DNA of 64,000 nt from JAJRTE01 sp964418585 (GCA_964418585.1 CAYQMG010000169.1:1-64000); one strand, 5' to 3'. Shown: positions 17,682 through 28,265, counted from the first letter of the stretch. Numbers and translations: made by a program. The notes: a model not told the origin generated them from the letters alone.

Positions 17682-20462
17682 TCACCCGTGCGGGGCAACA
17701 GGCGCTCGAATCCCCGGGTCGCCCGGAGGCCTGGCGTCAGGCGTGGCCGTGGGGCCCGGCGCTCCCGGCGCCGTCAGACTGTGGGGCGGGATGTGCTCCA
17801 GACCTTTGTGCGGGGCCATCGGTTGCCCCGGATTGGCCGGGGGAACGAGTTGGTTCTCCCTGGTGGAGAGGCACCCGTGTCCGTCCGGAGGATGACGGGG
17901 CAAACGGTACAGGTCCAGGGTGTCCCCCCATTGCCTCCGGCGCTGCGCCGCCACCTGCTCCGGAGGCCAGTAGTACTCCACCCGCCGGGGCGTGTCGGAC
18001 TCGTCGCGCACCAGCACCACGAACGAGTATGCACGATTCCCATCCAGGCGGAGCCGCACCGATGCGTGAGGCACCGGACTGGGGTAGTGGTGCACCAGTT
18101 CGCAAGATTCGCCCTCATCGACTCGAGCACGGATTTCCTCGAGCAGAGCCTGTTCGGGCAGTGAGATTTGCACCCCTTGACTTTGCCAGATCCGGTACCC
18201 GAACACGCCGGTCAACACCAGTGCGATGATGGTGGGGACGAGCAACCAGTGGAAACGGTTCATGCGCTGCTTCAGGAAGACCCAAAGTGCTTGATTGACC
18301 TGGGCCTTGTCCGTGCGTCCGATCACGAGCCAGGCCAGCAAATAGAAAGCCGCGCCACCGCCGGCGCCGACCACTTTCAGCATGGTGTAGAAGCGGCTCG
18401 GATTGTCCACCTGCGTATCCAGGAAGTAGTCATACAGCGCGGTGCCGAACAGGGCTGCCAACGACACCACCAGAAGGTAGCGGAGCGTTCGTCGCCACCG
18501 TGCCAGGGGGTCGTTGAGCACCTGGTGAAGTCCTTTGTTCAGTTCGTCCAGGGTCGGACGTTCGTCTGGCGTCCCATCCAGGCACCGGCGGACCAGACGC
18601 ACCAGCGGCCCCACGCTGATGTCGGTCGCGCCACTCAGCCGCTCCTCGAGACGTTCCAGCATCTGCTGTGGACTCGTCTTGCGTGTGAGCAGGAGGCCGG
18701 CCAGCACCCCGATTGCGTAGGCATCGTCGCTGTAGGTCGGCACAAACGGACGTTCGTCCCCGCGGTGTTCCAGATAGCGCGGCAGTCGTTCCGGAGCCAC
18801 GAAAAATGCTGCCGCAGCCTCCCGTTGGGCCTCGGTCGGTCGTTCAGAGGACAGGCGCACGTCCCACCGTCCCCTGAGTTCCTCGGTGGCCAGTTCCGCT
18901 GTGATGGTCTGAGCCCCGAGCGGTGAGAGTGCAGGGGCTGCGTCGCCCTCTCCGAGGGACACCCACCGAATCTCAAGCTGTGACAGCGTGAGGACCTCCT
19001 GGTTTCCCGTGTTCCGGGCCTGCTGCACCGCGCGGGTGATCGCCTTCAGCAACTCGATGAGCGCGCGGGCCGACGAGGGACCCCGGTCGGCAACCAGGGT
19101 ATCCACGGGAGGCGGGAGGTAGAGCGGACTCCGGTTCACCACCTGCGCCGGCGCCAGGGGCTCACTCTCGAGCGTCGTGGTTACGTGCCGCCTCGTCCCA
19201 GTGGTTTTCACTTCCGTGCGTGTCCGCGGTCGACCGGGCCGGGGCGTATCGGTCCGGCGCACTTCGTCTCGAGCCGGCGTCTGGGTGGCGAAAGCCTCGA
19301 GCCGGTGCCGCAGGTCTTCTGCGCGCGGCAAGGTCGCCATGAGCAGAGGTTTCACCAGCGGGGTGGCGAATCGATAGATGAATCTCCCGTTGTCGGGAGT
19401 GAGCCCGACCAGTCCGGCGAGTTCCAGGGGCAGAAGCGTCTCGGCAGAGATTTCCTCCACCTCGAGTCCTTCCACCAGGCGCTCGAGAGCCTCCAGGATG
19501 TGTCGACTTCGCCCCTTGGCATTCGAGAGCATGGTGCTCAGGCCCTGGCGGATGAGGTCGCGTCCGGGTTGGGCGAGTCCCTCCGCCCGGGCGAGCCATT
19601 CCCAGAGCCATTTGGGAGGGGGGGTAGTGTCTTCGCGGAAGGTTTCCAGAAGGGCGATACCGAGCGTTGCGTCCGCGTGGATGGCTTCCATGAAGAGTTC
19701 CAGGAACCCCACGTAGCCGCCGGTGACGCGCACCAGCACGCCAATCAGGTCATCGGGGAGTCCGCCCGGCAACGGGGAGAGTTCCCAGAGGTCTTTCTCC
19801 GAAAAGGGTGCCACCACGTAGCGGTCGGTGCGTACGTAGAGGGGGGATGTGTGATACCCTGTGCCTTCCGGGATGGCTTCACCGCTCAAAAAGTCCGAAT
19901 GGCCGGTCATCACCAGGCGCAGCACCTGCTGCCGTCCGTTGTTGTCCAGGGCTGCCCGCAACACCCGTTGCAACCGCTCACTTACGACCCAGGGGATCTC
20001 GTGCATGGACTCCAGAACAATCACCGGCCAGTATCGCGCACCTTGGGTGAGGGTGGCGAAATGCAGGAGGAGTTCGTCCAGGCTTCCGCTCAAACCCTCG
20101 CCGGCTGTATCTCCCTGTTCACCATCGGGTGACAGGGCGCGGGCGAAACTGGAAGCAAGGGTGGTCCGGATGGCCTGGTCCCAGGCACCCCCTTCCCTGG
20201 AAGGGTCGGCGCCGTCGTCGAGTCGTCTCACCACGTGCGAGAGTCGGGCAAAGTCGACCCAGACGATCACGGTCTGGTCGTCGATGCCCCGAATGATGTC
20301 ATTGGCCAGGCGATGCAGGTCCGCGCCCGGTGGCCCCATGATGGCCACGGCAGAGCCTCGGCGGAGTTGAGCTGCGGTCGAGCCGAGGGCCTTGAGGACC
20401 GTGCCTCGGTTCGTCATCGGGATCAGCCCCGGTCGGATGTCGTCCTGCACTCGCCTGGTCAC
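17682..20462 (-). CDS. Membrane protein with degenerate STAND-like P-loop domain and pseudokinase domain
   Basis: The product is about 926 aa. The start is uncertain: GTG with AGGAG 9 bases upstream was chosen, with ATG at 20417 and TTG at 20534 as alternatives. Residues about 30-400 resemble a STAND/AAA-type NTPase, but the P-loop (GPPGADLH, 43-50) lacks the GK[ST] lysine; WPVIVLESMHEIP occupies the Walker B position. After a linker, about 440-640 looks like a protein kinase C-lobe: VAPERL (A556-E558, the APE motif), DDAYAIGVLAGLLLT and LVRRCLDGTPDERPTLDEL. No HRD or DFG is visible, so it is a probable pseudokinase. Three membrane segments follow (about 657-677, 689-712, 734-758), then a basic, Pro-rich tail. 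It lies downstream of the giant STAND gene on the same strand. Function unknown. Confidence 0.7.
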   Translation of the reverse strand: MTRRVQDDIRPGLIPMTNRGTVLKALGSTAAQLRRGSAVAIMGPPGADLHRLANDIIRGIDDQTVIVWVDFARLSHVVRRLDDGADPSREGGAWDQAIRTTLASSFARALSPDGEQGDTAGEGLSGSLDELLLHFATLTQGARYWPVIVLESMHEIPWVVSERLQRVLRAALDNNGRQQVLRLVMTGHSDFLSGEAIPEGTGYHTSPLYVRTDRYVVAPFSEKDLWELSPLPGGLPDDLIGVLVRVTGGYVGFLELFMEAIHADATLGIALLETFREDTTPPPKWLWEWLARAEGLAQPGRDLIRQGLSTMLSNAKGRSRHILEALERLVEGLEVEEISAETLLPLELAGLVGLTPDNGRFIYRFATPLVKPLLMATLPRAEDLRHRLEAFATQTPARDEVRRTDTPRPGRPRTRTEVKTTGTRRHVTTTLESEPLAPAQVVNRSPLYLPPPVDTLVADRGPSSARALIELLKAITRAVQQARNTGNQEVLTLSQLEIRWVSLGEGDAAPALSPLGAQTITAELATEELRGRWDVRLSSERPTEAQREAAAAFFVAPERLPRYLEHRGDERPFVPTYSDDAYAIGVLAGLLLTRKTSPQQMLERLEERLSGATDISVGPLVRLVRRCLDGTPDERPTLDELNKGLHQVLNDPLARWRRTLRYLLVVSLAALFGTALYDYFLDTQVDNPSRFYTMLKVVGAGGGAAFYLLAWLVIGRTDKAQVNQALWVFLKQRMNRFHWLLVPTIIALVLTGVFGYRIWQSQGVQISLPEQALLEEIRARVDEGESCELVHHYPSPVPHASVRLRLDGNRAYSFVVLVRDESDTPRRVEYYWPPEQVAAQRRRQWGDTLDLYRLPRHPPDGHGCLSTRENQLVPPANPGQPMAPHKGLEHIPPHSLTAPGAPGPTATPDARPPGDPGIRAPVAPHG

Positions 20463-20624
20463 GCTCCGGTTCTCCTGATGGTCGCCTCCGCCCTTTCTGG
20501 TTTTCCTCGGCGCATTCCGGCGCTTCGATTGCAAACCCCTCTGCTACAAAGACACCGGACGAAAAGGGTTTGTTCCAGGTTCATCCAGTGATTTCTGCAC
20601 GTTCCTCGTGCCGGTGGCCACGGG

Positions 20625-23600
20625 TCAAGTCCGGGATAGCTCTTCGTGAATTCGTCGAACTCGAGGCCGAACGTCCCCCAACCGGTTGCGAATGACGGAG
20701 GGATACATGTCCAGTGGGAATGAGTATACCCCATCTTGCACCGTGAGTGCCAGTGTGAGCGTCAAGTTGTCCAGTGCCCGGTGGAGGCTGTCGAAGGGAA
20801 TGATTCGCCAGATCTCCGGCCCGAACTCGCTCTCCAACACAGTCCGCAACTCATCTTCGGTGAACCGGTCGATCCCTGCCGCCACCATGGTGAGCAGGAT
20901 GAGTTGCTGGGCCTGGGTCATGACACGAGGGCTGGTGAAGTGTGTGTACAGTTGCTCCTCGATCTGGACGGCCACTCCGTCCACATCCTCGCGCTGGATC
21001 CTTCGGTCCAGTCGCCGCTCCCGTGCCAACCGTTCGTCGAGTCGGGCGATGAGTTGGTCGCAGAAAAGCTGGATGATCCACGGCACCCGGTAGGTCCTTT
21101 CCACCACCATGTCGAGAAGCCCCTGCGAGGCCAATTCGATGTCGAGCGCACCGAGTGGGTTCCGGACCAGGCTCCTTGCCGCCTCCAGGCTGAGCGCACC
21201 CAGACGGATGAAGGTGGTGAAGTTGTGGAAGGCCGAACGAGGGTTGTGCCGGAGTTCATGAACCTTCACGTACCCGGCCATGACCAGACGGAGCACGCCT
21301 GCATTCACCAGGCTCCGCAGGTTCCACATCAACGTCTCCGCCTCCCGCTCGGCCGCTTCTCCTGGATGATCGTAGATACCATCGATCTCGTCCAGGAGCA
21401 GAACCACCGGATGGCGCCCATGCTTCAGTCGCTCGGTCAGTTGCAAACGAGCTCGCCCGGGATCCAGGTCCGGTCCCTGAAGTGACCGGCCGATCTCCCG
21501 CCAGACGGCGTCCGGGTCCAGCCGGGCACAATCCAGGTAGATCACACGGGCACGCTCTCCAAGACTCGTCATCAGCAATTCCCGTATCTTGAGCAGCAGG
21601 CTGGTCTTGCCGATCTTCCTCGAGCCCACCACGGCGAACGCCTTGTCGGGATGCCGGAGAATTTCGTCAATTTCGGACTCCCGCCCGACGAACAGCACGT
21701 CCATGGCCCGTCCCATCAGCGGCCCGACCAACTGGTAGGGCGAGATGTGCTTGAACTGGAATCCGGCATCGGTCAGCAGGTCCAGGAATGCCCGGCGCCC
21801 ATCCCGGGCCAGAGCCACGTGAGCAAGACGACGCTCCGTCAGCCTCAACAGGCGCTCCCCCAGAAGCTCCCGCTCACTGCTCATCGTCTCCTCGCCCCAT
21901 CCCGAGTCCGGCCCCCCCTTGCGCTCGAAAATGAATCCAATTCCATGACTCCCGGGTTCGTCCGAAGGTTCGGCAAGATCGGCCCGCTGCACGATTTCGC
22001 GCAAATGCTCCATCTCCAGAAAAGTCACCCCGTCCGGGGCGCCGAACACCCTTGCCCGGGATAGCCGGGGGATCCGGAGGGAAGACAGGTCCAGGGTGAA
22101 CGCCTGGAGTCCGTCGATGTGCTCCTCCCGAAGGTTTGAACTCTCCACCGAAAACAAGGACGCCCATTCCCGCACCAGGTTGCGGAAAGTCTCGGTCCCG
22201 GGCTTCTCGCTCCACGCACGGAACCGCCGCGCCAGGCTAACCAGGCGTTCCCATCGGCTCACCGCCGATTCCAGCACTTCCGATGCCTGGGGACCGCTCC
22301 CGGGGAGCAGCCCGAGAAACACCAGAAAGTCCTTCACCTGTCCCTTGCTCCCCAGCCGGCGCTGAAGCACCGGGTACAGAGAAAGCGGAATGCGCCCGGC
22401 CACATCCTCCGCCTCCAGGAGCCGGTGGCGAAGGGTCGCTTCCTCCCCCGGCTCGAACGGATGGTTGGCCGCCAGCCATCTCCGAAACAGGGGGATGGCC
22501 ACCGCGTAGCACGGTTCGTCAAAGCCACTCACACGCCGGACCAGACCCAGCGTGTCCAGGTCGCTCATCAACCGCTCCACATCCATCACCGCGAGCAGGT
22601 GGGACAGGGCACAGCGATAGTCCAGGCTGCGGAACAACCCCGCTTGCAGGTGCCCTCGAACCGCACCCACCGTGACCCGAAGATACTTGACATCTCCCTG
22701 GAACAGCACGGCATTCGCTGCATACAGCCGCTTCGACCGGTTCCCCTTCGCACGGACCCGGGTCATCACGTCGTCGGCCAGAATCATGCCCGAACGCAGG
22801 TCCTTCCGCCCCACTCGAGTGCGCGCCGACCCGACTGCAGCCAGGGCCAGACGGTGAAGGAAAGGCAGTGTGCGGACCCGCTCCTTGAATGGTCGGGTCA
22901 GGGTTGGCAGAACCTTTTGCAGGAACAGGTGCAGCTCCTCGGGCTCGCCTTGAACGGTCCGCTCGTCGGCTCCCCACCCGAGCCAGCTTTCTGCACGATA
23001 GTTCGCCAGGGATTCAGCCAGGACCTGGACGATCGAGAGATTCCATCCCGCGTGGGCCACCAGTTTTCGGAGTATGGGCCGCGAAACCACCACCCGGGAC
23101 CTGTCCAGAATCTCTCGAGCCCGGTTCAGGTGCTCTTCCCGCGACCGGGGATTCCCCGCAGGGTAGGGCAGGTCGATATCGATGGGATGAACGCGGCCGG
23201 CGAACGGGGAGGGCGGCAATGCGATCCGGGTCAGGGTGGCGCGATCCATCACCAGGAGGAGGTGCACCTTGTGCGAAGGATGATCCACCAGGTCCGAGAG
23301 CCAGCGGATGATTTCGGAAGCCGCATCTCCTGGAAGCGACCCGAATGCTCGAGAGGTCTTGAGAAACATTACCCAGAGAGATTCCGCGGATTCCACCGCC
23401 TGGTAGAGGACCTGCTCCAGCACTGCCGCAGGGTCGGCGCGGAGAGTTCCCCGTTCAGGGGCCTGGTCGATGAGTCGCCGGGTCAGGAGTTCGCGGGCGA
23501 GGCGGGAGGTCAACCACCAGGCGGGCGGGCCGCCCTCGTCAGCCCGGCGCGCTCTGGCAATCAAGGAAGTCAGGTCCAGCAGCACGACCGAACGCCGTGA

Positions 23601-26600
23601 CGGACGGACGCCTCGTGCCAGCGCTGTCGACAGGTCCATGGCCAGGTCTTGAGTTCGCCGGGTGTCCTCGCCGAGCAGGCAGAATGCCTGGCCGCTCTCA
23701 GCGTGTCTCAGGCGTTGGAGCAGCGCGTCAAAGGTGATGGGGGCCTTTTCCTTCCAACTGCCGGGCTCCCGCGCGCCCGGCTCCGGTGTGCTTCGAATCA
23801 GGGGCACGGTCACAGGGATACGTTGGGGATCTTCCTCATCATCCTGGTCCGGCGTGCGTATCTCGAAGGTCAGCGTCAGCCGCTCCATCTTGCCATCCAC
23901 CAGAATCTCGGTCCGGTACGTCACGGCCTGTCCGAAGCTGATCGGTCCCTGGCACCACGAGGCAGGTCCCTCCCACAGGTAAGGAGCCTGTTCGTCGGGA
24001 TGAAGTCCTACCCACACGCCCTCCAGTGGGTGTCCGCCCAGATTGTGGATCAGAGCCGAAACCTCGGCCACTTCATCGTCCACCTCCACGACCCGAACCT
24101 CTCGAACCTCCAGATGAACCGCGTCCTGGAGCCGGCGGATCTCGGGACGAAGGATCCGTTGACGCCAGCGGTTTACCACCGCAGCCACGATACGTTGCTC
24201 CAGCGTTGCGTCTTGCTTCCAACGTTGCTTGAATCCCAGCAGCGTTTCAGAGTGGGCCACCAGCACCTGGAGCCGATCGTGGAAACGCGACGTGTCGTCA
24301 CGCTCCGTGGGAATCGGCGGAACCGCCGCCAGAAGCTTCGCCCGCACCGTCTCGAAGGCCCGGAGCAGCGGCTGGTGGGCCATCGGGTCGGTTCGGAACG
24401 AGGGCAGGAATTCGGGATCATCCACCAGGAATCGACTGTACTGGTCGTATTCGTGGTAGCTGAATGCCTCGAGAATGTCCTCCACCGCCCGCCGCTCGTC
24501 CGGGGCTCCCGGCAACACGTCCTCGAGGTCTTCCAGCAGGTCGCGCCAGTCCCTCAGGGCACGTTCGATGGCCGATGCGGTCGAGGCCAGAAGCAACAGG
24601 CGGTACTGTCGCACCACCATACGGGCGACCGGGTCGTCCACCACGTGGGGCAACGAAAGGGCCTCGCACACCCACTCGGCCAACCGCAAGTTGTGTTTCT
24701 CGAGCCCTCTGAGAGTGCCCAGAGCCTGGAGGGCGTTCCCCCGGTGAAGCCCAAGAAGACGTCGGCAAAACGAGCCCACGTGCGGGAGTATGTGACGTTG
24801 ACTCAGCTTGCCACGAGACTGCGCCGCCAGGTGGTGCAAGGCTCGCCACCAGAAAAGGTTGTCCACACCCCGGTTCCGGTGTCGGTACCAGAGGTGCTCG
24901 AGAGCCTTGACGTAGGCTCTGCCCACGGGGAGTTCAGACAGTCCGTAGGTCGACAGGAGCAGGGTTGCTTCCTCGTCCTCAAGGCGGTTGAGCAGCAGGC
25001 CGAGGGCCTGAATCACGTGTGCTCGCACCGGGGTCGGGCCGGGACCGGAGCCCAGCAGGCTGCGGAGACATTCGTAGGCCCTGGTTCGTTCCCCGGGTTC
25101 TCGGTCCAGCCCCTCCAGCAAGGTCCCGACAAGGGCTCGAGCCGTCTGGCGGTTTCCAAGCAGGATCGGGCCCTGCCGTTCCAGGAATCCGACCAGGGTT
25201 CGGACCGAGTGGCGTCCTTGCCAGAATGCAGCCAGGGCCAGGGAAGCCGGGTCGCGGGTCCGCGTCGCCAGGTGGCGGGCCGTGGGCTCCGAAATCAGGT
25301 CCGCAATTTGCCTCACAATCGGCTCCACCGCTTCCCGCGGGTCTCCGGCCACCACTTCGATCACCGTCGCCGTGCCGGCTCGAGACGATACCAGCAGGTG
25401 GTCCCGAGCGAGTCCGGGAAACCGGAATGGAACCAGGCCGGTGGGGTAACGTTCCACCACTGTGGACGCGAGGACCTCGCCGTTCTTGAGCAGCAGCAAG
25501 GTGCCATCGTCGGCCGCGGCGACGAAACGGTCTTCCCCGGCCACCACCACGTGGCAGAGGTCGGTGATTCCCCTCGGAGACTGGTAGAGCCAGCACAGTT
25601 CGGGATCGTTCGATGGCGACGTGGGTTCCCCGAATGCCAGCACGAAACCGTTGGCGAGCCCCACCAGAAGAAGGCGTGTCGGCCGCCCCTGCCCGGTGGT
25701 CCTGAGACGGGCCACGGTCACCGCGGTCACCGGTGCCCCCATGGACAGCGCGCTGCGGCTGCACTCGAGCCGACCGTGCTCGAACCTCAGGTCGGAATAG
25801 ACGAGCAATTCGGCCGCCCCGTCGACGAGCAGGGAGGGGTCTCGAGGCCATCGTGCCAGGATCACATGTTGAACCGGAGCCGACAGGTGGGCTTCGAGCA
25901 GGGGAGAAACGCCGAGTCGAGCGGTCAGCCCGCCCTCTGTCTGCTCTTCCATCTCCACAGCCACCACGCTCAGCCGCCCATCCGCCTGGCCAATGACCAC
26001 CACAGGCTGCGTGCTCGAACCGTGTGGAAGCTCGAGCAGGGTCAACGCGGTGACCGGTTCATCGAGAGGGAGCGCCGGGTTTGCGAGCGAGCGGATGCGC
26101 GTCTGTCCGCTCGAGCGGTTGACTGCGAACAGGGCCAACCGGTCGTTGGTGGCAGCAGCCAGGAGTGTTTCACCACCGGGGCGGGGCATCGAGGCGAGCG
26201 CCACTGCGTCCGGGAATGGTTGGAACGCGGTGGGCTCCGGAATCTCGAACGAGGGGTGGATCTGGAACACCTGAATCCCGGTGTCCAGAAGGGCTGCGAG
26301 TCTAACTGGAATCTGGGGGTCTTCCGTCGATGAGGGGGTCCGTTCCAGAATTCGTACCGCCCGGCGTACTCCGTGCAGGGAAATCGTCCGGCTGAGAGGG
26401 TGAGTGTGGCGACGCCAGGCGAAGAGTGCAGCCCGGCGCAGATGTTTCACCTTTTCGTCCCAGGACCCGGCGTCTTGGGCCGCCCGGAGTTCTTCCTGGG
26501 TTCCCTGTCCCCAGTTCGGGGACATGTGGGGCCATGGAGACAGGACCTGTGGGGCTCGGGCTCGATATTGGTCAAACGTTTCACGGGGCAGCCACTGGTG

Positions 26601-28172
26601 CTGAAGTCTTCGCAACAGCCGTTCCACTCTCCTCCGCGCGTCCCCATGGGAAGCCGGCCCGATGATGGCGAGCACACCGAACAGCATGTCCAGCCTGACG
26701 TCGTCCACCGGAACCCCTTCCGGATGGGTGCGAGTCAGGTCCTGCACTGTGGAGTGAAACAGCAGCGTGAGGAAACGCACGACCACGCTTTGCAAGTCGT
26801 CGCTCGTCCAGGCGGCATCGAAGAAAAGACGAATCAGTCCCTGGCGGACCAGTTCGAGCCGGTCGTCAGAGAGGGACGCTTCCCGGAGCATTCGCTCGAT
26901 GAGGAGCATGCACAGGTAAGGCCGTCCGCCCGGCCGTTCCAGCCGCGGGGGCGCGTCGGGGGACGATGGTGTTGGAGCCCCGGTTCGTTTGGAGTCCGGT
27001 CCCGACTCGGCCCGGCCCTGGGTACCTCGATCCGCCCCTGTTGTCGCTGTGTCCGGAAGACAGGCGGTCAGCAGGTGTTCCAGTGGAATGTTGGTCTTGG
27101 TGAGCAGCGTTTCGATGCGGCGTTCCACGCGGTCGATGTCGGAGAACTCGTGGAACACCAGGAGGCCGTCAGGAGATGTGGTGACCAGTCGGCTCCGTTC
27201 TCGGCCGGCCAGGGTCGCAGCCACGAGTCCCCTTCCGGTGTCGTGTTTCCATCGCGGGCTTCCGGTCGCCGGGTCCAGGGCAAAGATCATCCCGTCCGCC
27301 ATGGCCGCCAGGAGAGTCTGGTGCTCACCCTGGCGTCGCAGAAGCAGTGCCTGAACCGGGCTGGGGGTGTCGAGCGAGATCAAGGTCCTGGGATGAGCCG
27401 TGGAGTTGCCGAACGGGTCTTCCACGCAGCAGACTTCGTTCGCCCGGGAGATGAAATAGAGCGTTCGGCCGTCGAACACTGGATGGTGCAGGGGGTGGGC
27501 CGCCCGATGAATGAGGCGCCAGGACTCGTGCGCAGCGGCTCGAGCCAGGAGCTGGTAAATGGGTCGGTTCTCGTGATTTCGAACCCGACGAACCTCGGTT
27601 TGAACCCCGTCCATCGCCGGGGCCGCGTTGACCCCTATCCCGACCAGGCCGGCCGATACCTGTCGGCGTCGGGACAGCACGGCGACTTCGTTGTCCTCGG
27701 ACACGTCGATGCGATACTGGCGTGCACCCTGGCCGTCGCTGCAGACGACGATGGCTTCCACGGCGTCGAGATGGCCCACCACCTGGAAGGTGACCCCGAT
27801 GGGGGCAGATTCCACAGGCAGAGACCACTGAAGGAGCCGACGCCTCCCTTCGCCCTCGAGCGCCAGGAGGAGCAGGTGGACCCGCTGTCGGCCCAGGCCA
27901 ACGAGGACTGTGCGCTGGAACGCGCGGTCCGGGAACGCCGCCAGCCGGTGTAGTTCGAAATCCAGAATGGCGGCCTCGACCTCGAGCAACGGTTGTACGA
28001 GGAAGGGGACCAGGCCGTCGATATCGTCGAGCAGGCGCCTGGTGGCGTGCTCGGTCGCCGGTTGTCCAGTGCCACCCGCGCCTGGTGTGGAGCCGTGCAG
28101 CAGCCGTTCGTAGACTCTGAACTGGCTGTTGACTGACTGAAGATCGACAGGTGTCCAGGGGGAGGAAGCCAT
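20625..28172 (-). CDS. Giant multidomain STAND ATPase with beta-propeller sensor regions
   Basis: The product is 2515 aa and apparently intracellular, with no signal peptide. Suggested order: a helical N terminus; a PQQ-like propeller (about 200-350, with FALDPATGSPRWKHDTGRG); a helical linker; a second propeller (about 630-960); helical repeats (about 960-1330); an Ig-like sandwich (about 1340-1450); a cryptic P-loop-like region (about 1490-1700, GEDTRRTQDLA without GKT); a winged-helix-like region; and a canonical C-terminal STAND/AAA ATPase starting at FVGRESEIDEIL. That ATPase has Walker A GSRKIGKTS (K2189), Walker B VVLLLDEIDG (D2261, E2262) and a C-terminal helical part. Propellers probably sense and the ATPase probably switches by oligomerisation. 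No Shine-Dalgarno is clear at this ATG. Effector activity is not recognised. Confidence 0.8.
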   Translation of the reverse strand: MASSPWTPVDLQSVNSQFRVYERLLHGSTPGAGGTGQPATEHATRRLLDDIDGLVPFLVQPLLEVEAAILDFELHRLAAFPDRAFQRTVLVGLGRQRVHLLLLALEGEGRRRLLQWSLPVESAPIGVTFQVVGHLDAVEAIVVCSDGQGARQYRIDVSEDNEVAVLSRRRQVSAGLVGIGVNAAPAMDGVQTEVRRVRNHENRPIYQLLARAAAHESWRLIHRAAHPLHHPVFDGRTLYFISRANEVCCVEDPFGNSTAHPRTLISLDTPSPVQALLLRRQGEHQTLLAAMADGMIFALDPATGSPRWKHDTGRGLVAATLAGRERSRLVTTSPDGLLVFHEFSDIDRVERRIETLLTKTNIPLEHLLTACLPDTATTGADRGTQGRAESGPDSKRTGAPTPSSPDAPPRLERPGGRPYLCMLLIERMLREASLSDDRLELVRQGLIRLFFDAAWTSDDLQSVVVRFLTLLFHSTVQDLTRTHPEGVPVDDVRLDMLFGVLAIIGPASHGDARRRVERLLRRLQHQWLPRETFDQYRARAPQVLSPWPHMSPNWGQGTQEELRAAQDAGSWDEKVKHLRRAALFAWRRHTHPLSRTISLHGVRRAVRILERTPSSTEDPQIPVRLAALLDTGIQVFQIHPSFEIPEPTAFQPFPDAVALASMPRPGGETLLAAATNDRLALFAVNRSSGQTRIRSLANPALPLDEPVTALTLLELPHGSSTQPVVVIGQADGRLSVVAVEMEEQTEGGLTARLGVSPLLEAHLSAPVQHVILARWPRDPSLLVDGAAELLVYSDLRFEHGRLECSRSALSMGAPVTAVTVARLRTTGQGRPTRLLLVGLANGFVLAFGEPTSPSNDPELCWLYQSPRGITDLCHVVVAGEDRFVAAADDGTLLLLKNGEVLASTVVERYPTGLVPFRFPGLARDHLLVSSRAGTATVIEVVAGDPREAVEPIVRQIADLISEPTARHLATRTRDPASLALAAFWQGRHSVRTLVGFLERQGPILLGNRQTARALVGTLLEGLDREPGERTRAYECLRSLLGSGPGPTPVRAHVIQALGLLLNRLEDEEATLLLSTYGLSELPVGRAYVKALEHLWYRHRNRGVDNLFWWRALHHLAAQSRGKLSQRHILPHVGSFCRRLLGLHRGNALQALGTLRGLEKHNLRLAEWVCEALSLPHVVDDPVARMVVRQYRLLLLASTASAIERALRDWRDLLEDLEDVLPGAPDERRAVEDILEAFSYHEYDQYSRFLVDDPEFLPSFRTDPMAHQPLLRAFETVRAKLLAAVPPIPTERDDTSRFHDRLQVLVAHSETLLGFKQRWKQDATLEQRIVAAVVNRWRQRILRPEIRRLQDAVHLEVREVRVVEVDDEVAEVSALIHNLGGHPLEGVWVGLHPDEQAPYLWEGPASWCQGPISFGQAVTYRTEILVDGKMERLTLTFEIRTPDQDDEEDPQRIPVTVPLIRSTPEPGAREPGSWKEKAPITFDALLQRLRHAESGQAFCLLGEDTRRTQDLAMDLSTALARGVRPSRRSVVLLDLTSLIARARRADEGGPPAWWLTSRLARELLTRRLIDQAPERGTLRADPAAVLEQVLYQAVESAESLWVMFLKTSRAFGSLPGDAASEIIRWLSDLVDHPSHKVHLLLVMDRATLTRIALPPSPFAGRVHPIDIDLPYPAGNPRSREEHLNRAREILDRSRVVVSRPILRKLVAHAGWNLSIVQVLAESLANYRAESWLGWGADERTVQGEPEELHLFLQKVLPTLTRPFKERVRTLPFLHRLALAAVGSARTRVGRKDLRSGMILADDVMTRVRAKGNRSKRLYAANAVLFQGDVKYLRVTVGAVRGHLQAGLFRSLDYRCALSHLLAVMDVERLMSDLDTLGLVRRVSGFDEPCYAVAIPLFRRWLAANHPFEPGEEATLRHRLLEAEDVAGRIPLSLYPVLQRRLGSKGQVKDFLVFLGLLPGSGPQASEVLESAVSRWERLVSLARRFRAWSEKPGTETFRNLVREWASLFSVESSNLREEHIDGLQAFTLDLSSLRIPRLSRARVFGAPDGVTFLEMEHLREIVQRADLAEPSDEPGSHGIGFIFERKGGPDSGWGEETMSSERELLGERLLRLTERRLAHVALARDGRRAFLDLLTDAGFQFKHISPYQLVGPLMGRAMDVLFVGRESEIDEILRHPDKAFAVVGSRKIGKTSLLLKIRELLMTSLGERARVIYLDCARLDPDAVWREIGRSLQGPDLDPGRARLQLTERLKHGRHPVVLLLDEIDGIYDHPGEAAEREAETLMWNLRSLVNAGVLRLVMAGYVKVHELRHNPRSAFHNFTTFIRLGALSLEAARSLVRNPLGALDIELASQGLLDMVVERTYRVPWIIQLFCDQLIARLDERLARERRLDRRIQREDVDGVAVQIEEQLYTHFTSPRVMTQAQQLILLTMVAAGIDRFTEDELRTVLESEFGPEIWRIIPFDSLHRALDNLTLTLALTVQDGVYSFPLDMYPSVIRNRLGDVRPRVRRIHEELSRT

Positions 28173-28265
28173 GATAGGATCATAGCAGGAAGGGGTGACA
28201 GGGGGCAATGGGCGTTCCGGACAGAGTGTGTCCGGAGAAAAGAGTGACTCATTCGAATTATCCTG

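Noticed and set aside
23649..26333. Plus-strand frame of about 890 codons inside the giant STAND gene
   Set aside because: It is the shadow of the minus-strand gene; the translation is Gln/Arg/His-rich without a recognisable fold.
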